Positions 25,198-37,950 of a DNA stretch of 64,000 nt are shown one piece after another; positions within the stretch are counted from its first letter, which is position 1; each line of letters opens with the position of its first letter. Origin of the DNA: Sorex araneus (lineage: Eukaryota; Chordata; Mammalia; Eulipotyphla; Soricidae); assembly GCF_027595985.1 (NCBI RefSeq), contig NC_073307.1, positions 119,874,678-119,938,677 of the forward strand. Reading direction: 5' to 3'. The notes below the pieces were generated by a model that saw nothing but the letters and a program-made list of their open reading frames with translations, was not told where the DNA came from and did not search any database. Position numbers and translations under genes: made by a program.

Positions 25198-25664
25198 TAA
25201 GGTCAGGTTGATACCTCTGACTCTACTGATTATTGGCAATATCGATGCTCTTTTGTTGGAGAAGCAAGATCAGAGATGATTTTAAAGGGAGACAGCTGGC
25301 TGGAGAGATGGGACAGCAGGTGGGACACTTGACTTTCCTGAGGCCAAACCAGCTCGATCCCCGCAACCCCTATAGTCTCCTGTGCATCACCAGGAGTAAT
25401 TCCTGAGTGCAGAGTCAGGGTGAGCCCTGAGAACCACAGGGTGTGAACAAAAGAAAAAATAAGAATAAAAAGGCAATGAGAATGGAGCATAATAGTGAGA
25501 GAAGGTTGAGGAGAGGGGTATGCATATTGGACCCAATAGAAATAGAACCGTAGTTGGGAAGCACCAGAGGGAGTGGAGGATGAAGAACTAGCAGTGTCCT
25601 TCAGGCAGGAGACACGTGCAGACAGGACCAACTCTTGTCCCTAGTTTGACGCCTTAAGAACACA

Positions 25665-27609
25665 CAAAAAAGAAATAGTGTGAAACCCCCTTGTAGGAGG
25701 AAAAGTCTATGCTTATATTTTAACAGATAACACCTACTAATGTTCTGGCTCCTGCCTTGGCTTGGCTTCATCTGGAGTAAACTTCATTTTCCTGATAAAG
25801 ACCCCAAACCACCTCAAACAGATCTCAGCTGGAAATCACAGGGAAATCTGAGGAAGAAAGGACAGGCCAAATTGGCCTGAGGACTTAGTCTGGCATTCAC
25901 GGTACCAACTTTATCCTGAACCTCAGAGAACTTTGTATGCCAAGTGTGAGATCCTTAATGTTTTATGGTAATCTATGAGTGTTTTAATCTTTATATTTGT
26001 GTTTTCCTAGAAATCGGAATTCTAAGATGTCTCCCTGTTAATTTCTAATGTGAAGTGAACCCTTGCCCAATGAATATGTTGTAAGAACTTTAGTTGTGAG
26101 CATCCTTAAAGTTTTTTGAATATCTATAGAATTGACCTAATGCTTTTGAAATAGCACTGCAAGTAATTTTGTCGTGTTAAATGAGATGATTGGTAACTAG
26201 TGTCCAAATTTGGGAGGTTATGTTGTACTAAGTTCAGTAAAATAAGAGTTTGAACTTGTGGGATGACTATAAGGAATATAGATGTATGTCTTAAGTCAGA
26301 AAGATAATGGATGCAGATATCATCAGTTGGAAAAAGGCAAGGAATCCTGTTACAGTGAAGTTGATTTTGAAATGGGTTGAAGGAAAGTTACAGGACAGAA
26401 TGAATATAAAGGAATGTGTAGAAGGTTTGAAGTTGTGTTTGAAGGAAAGAAATTGATCACTGCTTTAAGAAACTCTTTAAATCACATGCAGACTTGTTCT
26501 AGTACTCCCAGTACAGTGTTTTTATTAATGGGAAGTCAAGGTTTTCAACATAGGATTGAATGGGTTAAATACGATGTTAAATTGTACACTTTTCCTCTAC
26601 AGATTTTAGCTCCTTTGACTAGGACCCACAACAAATGGGTGTGTTGCATCTTACTGTGAGTAAAATGAAATGTTTGCTTTTCTCTTCTTTTGTACCTTCA
26701 GTATGTTTTTGATGTTTCATGGCACTGTGTTGGTTTGCATAAATTCAGATAAAAGTCTTTCCTCTCTGTAATAGGGTCTACCCCTCATGCAGACAGGAAA
26801 ATCAGTTATGGGACCCCAAAACCCTCTTCCAGGGAAACAGCAAGGGATTGGTCTAAATGACAGGAGCATGTCTTTAACAGGTACTGTTTCAAGTACCCCA
26901 CAAACCTCAGGGAGACCCTAGAGGCAGGCCGGCTCAAGGAAAGAATGGAAATCATCACTGCTATGGAGAATGAGGAATCCAGAAATCTATGTGACTGACA
27001 CGGCCTGGCTTACTCTCAGCATCAAGAAAAACCCTGGAAACTAGGTTCTCTCCCAGCCCTGAAGAAGGGAGGGGAGGGACTCCTTTCTGCCAGGATGCCT
27101 CTATGGCAAATGAGGCTCAAGGTCACCTCCAGTTCAACCTGAAGACCTGAAGCCATCCAGTTTATCGTGGGACATTTATGGCCAGGCCTGGGTAACTCTG
27201 ACGTGCCACATAAGATTAATGCCGGTATTGGTATGCCTCCTGTCTTTAGCCATACCAATGGCTAAAGTCCCCCAGGACTTCTCAGTAAGTAATGGGGTAC
27301 CCCAAATGGAGAGTTCTCCAATCTTGCTGTGTTTATGCAAAAGAACAAGTCAGATTTGTTAAGCCATCAGGCAAATTTTAAAATGAAGGTGGAGAGAAAC
27401 CATGTTTTTGTAACTTGCTTTTTAAAGAATCAGATTCAAATTCTACAGAGTGATCTAGTAAATGTATTCTAATCTTGATCTAAAAGGTATCCCTTTTGAG
27501 TCATTCAGTACAATGTGTTTTGCTGACTGTAAAGTAAGCAGCCTAGTCTTTGGGACTCAATGTTGAAGATGCTGTCACTAGTCTGACCAGGGTATTGGAA
27601 GCCAGAGCT
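25665..27609 (+). other. Block upstream of the retroviral remnant, shared with 8800-10738
   Basis: This ~1.94-kb stretch is almost identical to 8800-10738 in the A-B spacer and absent from the D spacer. It may be the 5' part of the retroviral remnant, but I find no convincing retroviral motif. The short frame at 26414-26659 recurs at 9556-9801; it matches nothing I know. Confidence 0.45.
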
Positions 27610-29537
27610 TTAGTGGGGGAACCTCAGCTCAAAGTGCAGAATTAATTACTTTCCCCCAACCTGTCAATTGGCTACAGTGCCAAGAGTGGACGTCTAAGTA
27701 TTCACTTTTAGTTCTATGAACACAGTCATTTGGAGAGAACTAGAATTTTAACAGCTCTTAATTCTCGTTCCATCATGGGATTAATACCCCATCCAGAGAA
27801 TACTCATCTAAAATACTCTGCAAAAGAGGGACAATAGGCATTGGAACAATGTTTTCAAAAGGAAATTGATAGATAAAGGGTTACACTAAGCTTCCAACAC
27901 TATTGAAAGCCATCTTTCATGGAAAGGAACTCAGAACTGTGCTTTCTGTTTTGTTAATGAATCGTGGGCCTCCTTTCCTAACACTTGTAACTTCAAGGAA
28001 CTTATCAAGGAGAGGATTGGCAGCTTGACATGCAAATGATCAAACGCTTATATTCAAGCTATAAATATCTACTGGCTCCAACTGATAGTTTCAGTGGATG
28101 GATAGCTTTTCCTATCTGACAAGTAGCTTGGTGTTTCTATGTTACTAGAAAAATCTGGACATAAGAAGTCATTTTCTATCAACCGTGGGTAAAGCAGTTA
28201 TTCCTTTCCATTGCTTTTAGGATAGAAATGGGTATGGCATTACGTTGCTTTGGTTTCTGTTGCTTTAACTCTTATGTTTTCTAAGATAGCAAACTATTTT
28301 GTTGTTACTAGGTCAGAAAGGAACTTCCACATCTCCAGGGTCTAAGTGCCATCCCTCAGTCTAATTGATCTGAACTTTTCTTTCAGATAACTTGAGGAAC
28401 CCAACAAATTCATTGCCTGGGGCCCACTAAACTAAGGTAGCCTGAGGTTTCACCCCTTGTGCAGGCAGGGCCAGCGCCCCTCTGTCAGCATGAAGCAGCT
28501 CCAGAAGACAGAACTTCGACCATTTTCCCTTTAAGGATTAAAGGTGGTGGAATCTCTAGGGGAATACGAAGTAGGTAGGTAGATTAAGGAAGCCCCTCCA
28601 ACCTTGAAAATCCCAACTGCTCTGTTGTGAGTGTTAACCCCATTAATGAAGGAACTCTGTTCTCTTTTAAAAATTTTTTGGGGGTCAACTGCCACTGTTC
28701 TAACTTAGCCTTGAAAAGGAAGTATAAGCCAGAATATGATCTCTCTCTCTTTCCCAGTTATTACTAGTCTTTACAGGTATCAAGGCCGAGCTCCATGGGG
28801 ACTGGGAGCACACTGCCAGAGTGAACTCCTCATCCGTATGCATTGAGACATCTAGTTTGAATCAGGTGATAAAAACTGCCACCACCAGAGAACCCCCGTG
28901 GAGAGGTCTGTGATCCTGAACACACCAACTGCTTTGAAGGAGGATGGAATCAAAAAGCTGCCTCCCCTCTTGGAACCAGAATGACATCGACTAGTGGCAT
29001 GTCCAGACAACGGGAGATGACCCCCTTCACAATCTCTAAGATTAGAGATATCCACAACAAGAAGTGGGGATTTGAAGAGGAGGGCAGGTTGAGGGTTAAA
29101 TTTTCCTTTGTAACTGTTTGACTGCTTTGAAAAAGGTTTTCTTCAGGACCTCCCGCTGGGCAGGAAACTGTCACCAAATGGGCCAACAAACTGCCCTAGA
29201 AACTGTAAGCAAACATTTGCAGGGAAACAGTTAACAGTCAACAAATGTTTAGATATGCAAATTAAGTGACCTATGTGTGATCGCCTTTGATCTATAGATG
29301 TGATTCCCTTTGATATGTGAGATTTTCATTTCTCCCCCAAAAGGGTATAAAAACAGCTAGCTTTTTGAGTTCCAGGCCTTCGGCTATGCCACCCTATTGA
29401 GGCACAGTTGAAGGTCCCAGTAAAGCTATATTGGCTTAAATAAACCCCATGCATTTGCAGAAAGTGTTGTCTTGGTTGTGTTCTTTTGTTTCTCCTAGCC
29501 TCCCCCAGCAGAGATCTGCCACCCCTAAAAACACCTG
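27610..29537 (+). mobile_element. Endogenous gammaretrovirus-like remnant, 3' part
   Basis: In the B-C spacer, a segment absent from other units ends in an LTR. At 28856-28984 one plus frame gives a stretch with NTPTALKEDGI that resembles the C-terminal end of a class I retroviral integrase, broken by stops outside it. A purine-rich tract (about 29060-29088) precedes the LTR only ~100 bp later, so envelope is essentially missing. Bases 27610-28850 hold nothing else I can identify. The element is defective. Confidence 0.6.
29090..29537 (+). mobile_element. Retroviral 3' LTR
   Basis: About 448 bp after the polypurine tract, with TATAAAA at 29346-29352, AATAAA at 29439-29444 and a terminal ACA near 29537. 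Unit D resumes homology immediately after it (from about 49641). The start is set by the purine tract and is approximate. Confidence 0.6.
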
Positions 29538-31080
29538 CCAGATACACCAGCAGGGATCATCCTGAAAAAACAGACTTCAAGCCTTCGAGATAGAGTCCTT
29601 GTCCTCCAAACTCCACAGAAGAAGCCTAGATGCCCAAATCCAGATGCTCCAATATGCTTCATGACCTAGGGTGCCCTCTCAGCCAGGCTGCCCCTCACAG
29701 CACAGCTGGACTCCTGGCCCAGGTCACAGGCAAACAGCAAACAGCCCTGTGTGCTCAGGTTTACACAACCAGGACCATAACCTGAGGATGACGAAAGGAC
29801 TGATGTCTGGGAAGTTTTCCTGTGCAATTTTCCAGAATTGTGGTTTGCAGGGACTTTCCTGGGCTCCACACCTGCTTTTTCTTCTCCCCCAAGACGCCTG
29901 TAGGAGGGAGCACTTGTAGAGTAGTAGATCTCCTGAGCCAGAGGGACCAGCAGCTCCACTGGAAATCAGGGAGGGGCTGCTCCCAAAAGTGATCGACATA
30001 ACTCAGCTTACTCAGTTCCCTCTTTCTGAATTAGATCGCAGTTTCCTTAAAACCAAACAAAACATATTTTTCTCCTCTGGGCCTCAAAAATAGCACAGGG
30101 GCTAAGGTGCTTGCCTTGCAGACACCAACTCCAGTTCCATGTCTAGCACCACATGGTCCCCCTGAGCACTGCCAAGAGCAATCCCCAAGACCCTCTCAGT
30201 GTGGCATCACGGACCACCCCTAGGACCCTTGGACCCTTGAGTACTCTCAAGGGCTGGAGCTTCTGCCTTAGACTGTGTGGTAAGATATGCCAGGTGTATG
30301 AATAGCTTTTTAGCAGAGAGAAAAACCACAAGATTCACATCACTATGGTCTTTGTTGTTTTCTTTAGGCTACAGCCAGTGTTGATCAGATTTTTTCCCTC
30401 TGGTTCTGCACTCAGGGATCCTAACTGGCAGTAAGTGCTCAGGGGACTTTAGGGGATGCCAGGAATGGAACCCCCGTTGGTTGCTCGCAAAGAAAGTGTC
30501 CTACCTGTTGTACTATATTACTCTTACCCCTCACGGAGGTTTCTTTGTTTCTCTTTTTGGCCTTTATGGATCACACCTGGTGATACTCTGGGGTTATTCT
30601 ACTCTGCACTCAGGTATTACTCCTGGTGATGCTCAGGGGACTGTATGGAATTCCAGTTCCCTCTTGCATCGTTGGCCTGAGGGGGCCAGAGTGGGGCTTT
30701 AGGGTCACTTCCGTGCAGATAAGCACCAGGCCCCTGAGCGGGCAGTTGGGGTGGGAGAGACTGCTCGGAAGAGTCCGTGGGCTTCCAGCCTCCTCAACTC
30801 TGTTAGCAACTGAATGCCCACCCTCCCCAGGATGACACTGTCCCTGTCTGTGTAACATATATTCATTGTATGTTCCTCAATGCTCACTCCATTCTCTCTG
30901 ATGAACACAAAAACTTCTCCTGACTACTTTCTATCCATACTCATTCTTCCTACTTCACAAGAAAATTTCTTTTTGTGTGTGTGGTGGGTGGGGGGGTAGA
31001 ACACTGGCAGTTTTTCTTCAGATTTTACACGTATTGTTAATGGAACCCACCATGTAAATATATAGAAATTGAACAAATAG

Positions 31081-31345
31081 CGATCTAGAGCACTGTCGCA
31101 CTGTAGCACTGTCATCCTGTCCTGTTGTTCATGGATTTGCTCGAGCGAGCAACAGTAACGTCTCCATTGTGAGACTTGTTACGGGTTTTGGCATATCAAA
31201 TACATCATGGGCTCTTGCCAGGCTTTGCCATGCAAGCGGGATACTCTTGGTAGCTTGCTGGGCTCTCTGAGAGGGGCGGAGGAATTGAACCCAGTCGCCA
31301 TGTGCAAGGCAAACGCCCTACTCTCTGTGCTATCTCTCGAGTTCA
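31081..31345 (-). mobile_element. Long-form shrew SINE, antisense (B-C spacer)
   Basis: Copy of the insertion at 11551-11815. Confidence 0.75.
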
Positions 31346-33959
31346 ACAATCTAGTGCATAAATGTAAATACATGTACTATTAACAATTTTATATTTATTG
31401 TCAATGTAACATGCAATGTAAATGTACAGGATCTGAACAAAAAATCTACTACATAGCTCTTTGGTATTATTTAATTTTTAGCCAAAGCTCCTGGGGGTGC
31501 TCAGGGGACCACATGGGATTTGGGGGATCAAATCCAGACTGCTGTGTGCAATTGCCCTACCTGCTGTACTATCACTTCAGTCCCTCAATCCAGTACAAGG
31601 TTTAAGTCAGTCACGAATTTTCAGCCCCAGGTCCTATTGTGTGGAAAACTGCAGACTGTTGATAATCTGCCCATTACCTAGGTTCTAACTTCAGGACTGG
31701 GATGCAGACAGGTGCCAGTGCACAGGTATAAGAAGCTTAATGATTTTAGTTTAAATAACACAAGCACTGTGACAGTCTTTATTAGAATTCAGCTTTCCTT
31801 TATTATAGGTTTTTAAAAATAATATTTAAAAAGTGCATGATTCCCGGGGCTGGAGCAATAACACAGGGGGTAGGGCATTTGAAAAAAAAAAAAAGTACAT
31901 GATTCCTTTGGGCGATTTTGTTTAGGAAAGGTTAGAGATAAAACATTGTTAGGAATAAGTTAGCTGTACAGAGGCTCAAATTAGAAGAGCACAAATACTG
32001 AGAAAATACTAAACATGAGCTCATAAGAAGCAATTTGACTTAAATCATCACATTTGTATATTCACCATTTCACTTATTCTGTGTGTCAGTCCCATGACAC
32101 CCCATGACACTAGGAGTTTTGCAACATTCTCATGTAACCTATAAAGATCAACTCCTGTAAATTGTATTTTGTCTTCATGTGCCCAGGATGAGAAACTTCT
32201 GCTTCCTGAATGGGTGAGAATTTCTCCACTACACTGGAAAGGGGCAAGATATGGTACCTGAGCACCATATCTTAGTATGGTAATTCCTGAGTGCAGAGCG
32301 AGAAGTAGCCCACGAGCATTGCCTGGTATGACCCAGAGAGGAAAAAAATATTTTTTATTTCTACAAGATGTAAAGATTTGAAACTGGCTGTGTAATTTTA
32401 ATCATGTGTATATACTTTACAATACTTAATAAGTGGGTAAGACGGTTGATTTTGGTATCAGTATTTGACCACAGTAAAATTAAAAAAAAAAAGTATGACT
32501 GAGAGAATTAGGTATCTGGTACCAATAACAGTCTTTTGTTTTTTTCTGGCCACCCCAGGACTCCTCAGGGCTACTATCAGATTATATCTTGGAGGACTGT
32601 GTAGTGCTAGAGACTTAACCCAGGCCTCCTGCACACTAGCATGTGTTCTAGCCTGCTGAGCAATCTCTGGCCCTGGTACCAAGGACATTTGTTTTTGGAT
32701 ATTTTATCTTGGTCTCACCCAGTGTTGCTCTGGGTCTATACCGAGCTTGGTACATGTGGATCACTCATACCAGTGCTCTGGGGGGGGGGGAGGTGGGGTG
32801 AGAGCCATGAGGTTCCAGGAATACAAACTGGACCCACATACAGAGCATGCACTCATTCTACAGGGCTGTCTCTGGTCCCCAATAACTTTTTTTTATTTAG
32901 GGCAGGGCTGGCGAGGACACCCAGAAGTGCTCAGGAGCTACTTCTGATCCTGTACTTGGTAGCTGCACCCAGGAATGTTTGGGAGGTCAAACTGTGATCT
33001 GCCATACATAAGGCAGCACCTTACCCTCTGCTGTTTCTCTCATTCTCCCAGTAATAGTCTTAAAGAGTCAAGTCATATCAGATTTTGTATCACTAAACAA
33101 TGTTTTGGTCATAACTGAACAAAATATGTGAGCCTCTTCCTTTTTCTTGGTTTTGATTTTGGGCTGACTCCTGGCTCTGTAACTAGGAATCACTGCTGGC
33201 AGTGCTCAGGGGAACATATGGAATGCCGGGGATTGAATCCGGGCTGGCTGCATGCAAGTCAAGAGCCCTACCCACTGAACTGTAGCTCCTGCCCCCTTAG
33301 TCTCTTCCTAAACCCTTGGATTGACAGCCTTGCCACCTCTAAATCTGTGAGTTCTACATTCCCAAGCACTCCGTAGGGAGCAGTATAAGCGCATGACAGA
33401 CAAGCATCACCTCTGCCTTTGCTCAGCAATCCTCAGGATATCACAGGTTCTGTTAAGCTCTCTGAGAGCCCATGGGTCAGACTGCCCTCCTGAGGCGGGG
33501 AACAGACCTAATCCCGGCCCAGGGTCTTAGCCAACAGTAGTGCCAGGTGATCCGAGCATTTTAGGTAATCCTAAGAGGAAGAGAAGCCAAAGGCCATATT
33601 CTAGTCAACAGATAGGACGTTTGATTTGCACCTGGGGCTCATTCCTGGCATCCATATGGTCCTCCAGCTCCCACAAGGAATGATTTCTGTGTGCAAAGAC
33701 AGGAGTAACATTCGAGCTCCACCAGGTGTGTCTCAAAAGCAAAACTAAACAAAAAGAAAAGGATTATTCCATCGCCCATTATTCTATCATTCACATTCAG
33801 TCATTGTGAACCTTTCACGATCTCCCGTCTAAGGATGAGATCTGAGGGGCTTTTAAAAAGCCTCTCCAGGGACGCGAAGATACTGAAACCCAGCTACCGA
33901 TGACTCCTATGGAACAGGTCTTTAGCTCAGTTTAATCAGCATTTTTCCTGGGAAGGGAC

Positions 33960-34255
33960 ACACTGGGTCGTGCGCTGGGCAAAGGCAGCGGGAAGCGCGC
34001 GCGGCTCCAGGCCCCATTCCAGCCTGGGCAAATGTGCAAAAGCAGCGTGGGGGTTGGGCGGGGCGGGTGCACCTGGGTGAGTCCGCTGAGCATTTGGAAG
34101 AGCCAGTGCTTGCTGTGTACCCTGTCCCCTATGCAGTCCCCCAGGCCTTGTCCTCCTCCTGCCACAGCGCCCCCTGCCGCCCGCGGGCCCTGTGTCTTTA
34201 GCCCCGCGCTGTGTCTACTATGGGATTCGCCCCTAGGGCCAATGTCCCGGGAACA
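33960..34255. other. GC- and CpG-rich patch downstream of SAA-C
   Basis: CpG-dense sequence with a GGGCGGGGC motif. Related patches lie at 14560-14700, 38695-38775, 55390-55690 and 63930-64000, each downstream of an SAA gene and next to an antisense LINE end. Origin unknown; no supported reading frame. Confidence 0.6.
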
Positions 34256-34265
34256 GTTTTTTTTT

Positions 34266-34372
34266 TTTGGGGGGGGAAGAATTTAGTAATTAATAATTAA
34301 TTTATTTTATTATTAATTAATAATTTATTAATTAATTTGTTTATTTTATTTATTTATTTATTGTGTTTATCC
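34266..34372 (+). repeat. AT-rich simple repeat
   Basis: TTAAT/TTTAT-rich low-complexity stretch after a G-run, at the end of the GC-rich block downstream of SAA-C. Confidence 0.85.
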
Positions 34373-34970
34373 CTTTATTAATTTTTGAATACATTTTTAA
34401 AATTTTGTTTTCAGAGACTTGTTCCCAGTAATTGTTTCCATTCAATACTTCAACACCAATCCCACCACCATGACACCTTCCCACCACCATTATTTTGAAT
34501 TTTCTCCCCACCACGACCCAAGCCTGCCCCTTAGCAGATGCTAAATTACTTATTTTGCATTGCTCAGAATGGAGATATGAGATGTTGCTCCTGGAATTCT
34601 AAAATAGTTTGGGGTTGGAGGCATCTCTGTGGCCTGCTGCTCTAGTCCAAGATTCCTTTGTTGACGTGGGGACTGGAGTCATAGGAAGCTGGTAAGCACT
34701 TGTGTTACACACTGCCGACCCACATTCCGTTCCTAAAACTCTCTATGGTCCCTTGAGACTAGTCAGGAGTGATTCCTGAGCACTAAGCAAGGAGTAAGAC
34801 CTGAGAACAGCTGGTTGCCCCAGTCCCAACATATTCCTTTTTCAATTTGCTTAAGAACTTTCTCTGTGCTTATGGATGATCCCTATAGTACAGAATAGGT
34901 TCATGTACTCAGGAAATGTCCCCTACTATTTTATACCCAGACAACACCAACAAATTGGATTTCACACCCA

Positions 34971-34976
34971 TTTATT
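34971..34976 (-). terminator. Poly(A) signal of SAA-C
   Basis: AATAAA on the minus strand in the same 3' UTR context as the other units. Confidence 0.65.
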
Positions 34977-35121
34977 AAACATTTCTTGCTCTTTTTTATC
35001 AAGTATCAAGTACTAGAGATTTAGTATTCAATATAGATTCAATATTTGAACTTGGGTCAGCAGCTGTCCTGCCCCACTGAGGCTCACAGCCGGGTCTCCT
35101 GAGAGCAGGTGTGGATGAAAC

Positions 35122-35834
35122 TCAATACTTTTCAGGCAGGCCATAAGGCCGGAAGGCATTGGGGTTGTTGCCAATCCGGCCCCGTTCTTTGGGAAATGGG
35201 TCAAAGATGGTATCTTCTTGTCCGGGGCTACTGTCTCCAAACATCAAAAATTTTGTGATTCTTGGATAATTCTCTCTGGCGACACTGGAACAGAGTGAAG
35301 GAGAAAAAGATAAACCACGGGCAGAAGAGCAATAGTCCCACCTTCGCATCTCTCTCCCTTTCCAACGAGCCAAGAAGAGAGAAGCTGTAGGATTGGCCCT
35401 GCAGGGGCATAGCCCAGCTCTGCCCACACTGACCCCTGTGTGCTGGGAGAACAGCCCTGAGCTGTGGGTGGGACTCCCCCTCCCCACTGGCCATATTCTC
35501 ACTCTCTCAGGCACTCCCATCTCACCTTGGGCACAGAGGAGAGTGGCAGAGGGGAAGACCACTCCCTCCACGACTCCCTGCTGAACACAGTCAGAATTTT
35601 CTGGCCCTTCTCACCCACTCCTGAATCCTTACCTGATCCTCTAGGCGGGCCACAATCTGGCACCGCCCCTTGGCCCATCATCATACTTCCCTAGCAGATA
35701 GATTAATCTGCCACCGCCCCTTGGCCCATCATCATAGTTCCCTCGCGGAAAGATGAATTTGCCAAAATTTCTGTCATTCTCCTCTTGCATGTTGTCTCTG
35801 TAGTCTCTGTAGGCTCTCCAACTGTCTCTGAGCC
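35122..35834 (-). pseudogene. 5'-truncated SAA pseudogene (unit C)
   Basis: Only exon 3 (35633-35834) and exon 4 (35122-35284) remain. The upstream part of intron 2 stops at about 37543, where it joins spacer DNA, so exon 2, exon 1 and the promoter are absent. Exon 3 is 202 bp: the usual 139, a 12-bp expansion shared with unit E, and a 51-bp tandem duplication. It ends in an in-frame TAG shared with E. Exon 4 is open and ends PNAFRPYGLPEKY, but ADQFANEW is changed to FDPFPKER. Splice sites are intact. It cannot make a secreted SAA as it stands. Confidence 0.88.
35633..35834 (-). pseudogene. SAA-C exon 3 with internal 51-bp tandem duplication
   Basis: The duplicated 17-codon segments start near 35654 and 35705 on the plus strand. 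They read GNYDDGPRGG and GKYDDGPRGG, so the signature loop occurs twice in frame. A TAG follows GARLWPA four codons before the donor. Confidence 0.88.
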
Positions 35835-36162
35835 CTGGAATGAAAGTGATGAAAGGCAGACGATCCCGATGTGGGGAAATACATTTAAAATGCTCCTGCC
35901 CAGATTTCAAGAGCTTGGGACAAAGCTCCTGGAAGGCAGATGGGCTTTGAAATGAAGGTCCGTTTCCGCTTCCTCTGGTTACCATTGAGAGACTCAGTAC
36001 AAGACTGATTCTGTGTATTCCCCTCTGACCCCTGTTGCTGCTTGGACGATGGCTGTGTGTGGGGTATACACCCCAAGCCTTGAACTATCACCCATCTCCC
36101 CTTAGACTATGCTCTCTTAGATCTTTGTGCCTCAGTTTCTACGTTAAGAGATGACTAAATCA

Positions 36163-36343
36163 AGGCTGGAGCAATAGCACAGCAGGTAGGGTGTTTGCCT
36201 TGTATGTGGCCGAACTGGGTTCGTTTCCCAGCATCCTATATGATCCCCCGAGCACTGCCTTGAGTAATTCCTGACTACAGAGCCGGGAGTCACCCCTGTG
36301 CATCGCCCAGCGTGATCCAAAATGCAAAAAAAAAAAAAAAAGA
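36163..36343 (+). mobile_element. SOR-type SINE in SAA-C intron 2
   Basis: Counterpart of 684-868, with an A-run tail followed by a short G-run. Confidence 0.82.
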
Positions 36344-36789
36344 GGGGGGGGTTGCCTACTTCAAAGGATCAAAGGATTAGAACATGAAAATAAAAATGAG
36401 CTTTTTTTGCACTTGAAAACTACTAAATGGCTCATTTGCATTTGAAAACTATAAAATGACTTCGCCTTATTAAAAATTCCATTATTTTGACTGTACTTCT
36501 TAAGCTGGGGCCAGAGACATAGGAGAGGCACTTGCCACGAACGTAGCTGCCCTGGTTTGATCAGCAGTACACACATTCCCCCCAAGATTCACTAGGACTG
36601 ATAGAGCTATGAGGAAACCTGAGCACAGTCAGCTGTGGCCCAACCCCATCACCAAGAACTTTGAGTAACTGCTAAGGGATTGGAAACCCAACTCCCAGGT
36701 TTGACAGTCACTTCAGAGAGCATCAAAATGCTTAGCTCGAACGTCCATTAGGGGGCAATAGGTCCTTCTTTATATTATTATTATCATTT

Positions 36790-36967
36790 TATTTTTATAT
36801 TTTTTTGCTTTTTGGGTCACACCTGGCAATGCACAGGGGTTTCTCCTGGTTCTGCACTCAGGAATTACTCCTGGTGTTGCTCAGGGAACCAATGGGATGC
36901 TGGAAATTGATCCCGGGTGGGCCACGAGCAAAGCAAACGCCCCACAGGCTGTGCTATTATTCCAGCC
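36790..36967 (-). mobile_element. Antisense SINE in SAA-C intron 2
   Basis: Antisense SOR element found at the same site only in C and E. Confidence 0.8.
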
Positions 36968-37240
36968 CCATTCTTTGGCAACCTCTCAGCAATAGCTAGA
37001 GGGTAGGGCATTTGCCTTTCATGGGGCCAACCTGGGTTCAATTCCTCCACTCCTCTCAGAGAGCCCGGCAAGCTACCAAGAGCCTCTCGCCCACAGAGCA
37101 GAGCCTGGCAAGCTACCCTTGGTGTATTTGATGTGACAAAAATAGTAACAAGTCTCACAATGGAGATGTTACTGGTGCCTGCTCGAGCAAATCGATGGGC
37201 AACAGGATGACAGTGACACTGATTTAAGAAACAAGCACCT
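36968..37240 (+). mobile_element. Long-form shrew SINE in SAA-C intron 2
   Basis: Counterpart of 1327-1590, directly after the C/E-specific antisense SINE. Confidence 0.75.
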
Positions 37241-37950
37241 CTGAATGACAAGTCTCATCCTCAATCCTGTTAAAACCTGGGCAACCAACTTTATGTGCCC
37301 TGGGGTCTACAGGTATGCACAGAAGAGGGAAAAAACTGGTAAAATGCTGCGATAAAATCCTTACTCAGGGCTAGAATGATAGTTCTGTGGGGAGGGCACT
37401 CCCCTTACATGTGGCAAAACCTGGTTAGGTTTCCAGTATCCCATATGGGCTCTTCCCCCACACCCCGCCATCCCCGCACCACCAGGATTAATTTCTGAGT
37501 GCAGAGCTAGGAGTAACCTATGAAAATCGCTGGGTGTAAAATATAATCAATAGAGTGAAGAGGAGTCTCTTATAGGAAAGGAATTCAGTCCTATAGAAGA
37601 GGAGAAAATATTTGCAGATCATATTTGATAAAGGATTTGTATCCAGGACATATAACGAACTCATCTGACAAAAAACAAATAAGGGTCAAAACAGATGGTA
37701 CATTGGGTGAGGAGCTTGCCTTGTATGTGGCTGGCCAGGGTTGAATCCCTAGAATCCCATATCAGTAGAACTGTGGTTCTCAGAGGGCTATTTGGAAGAG
37801 ATAACTAAAAATTATTGCTTAATGGGTATGAAGCTCCAATTTGTTGATGAGAGATTAAGGAATTAAAAAGTTTCAGAGACTGGAGTGATAGTCCATTAGG
37901 TATGGTAGGATTGATTTACGGCATCGGATATGGTCAATGAGCACCAGCAG

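Larger units (their letters stand above)
18912..34960. other. B-C intergenic spacer
   Basis: No host gene is supported. It repeats much of the A-B spacer (19.3-27.6 kb). It then holds the retroviral remnant and LTR, a block shared with the D-E spacer (29541-30265), a copy of the 10.7-12.6 kb region, and block Y (32060-34960) with a GC-rich patch at 33960-34255. Confidence 0.7.
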
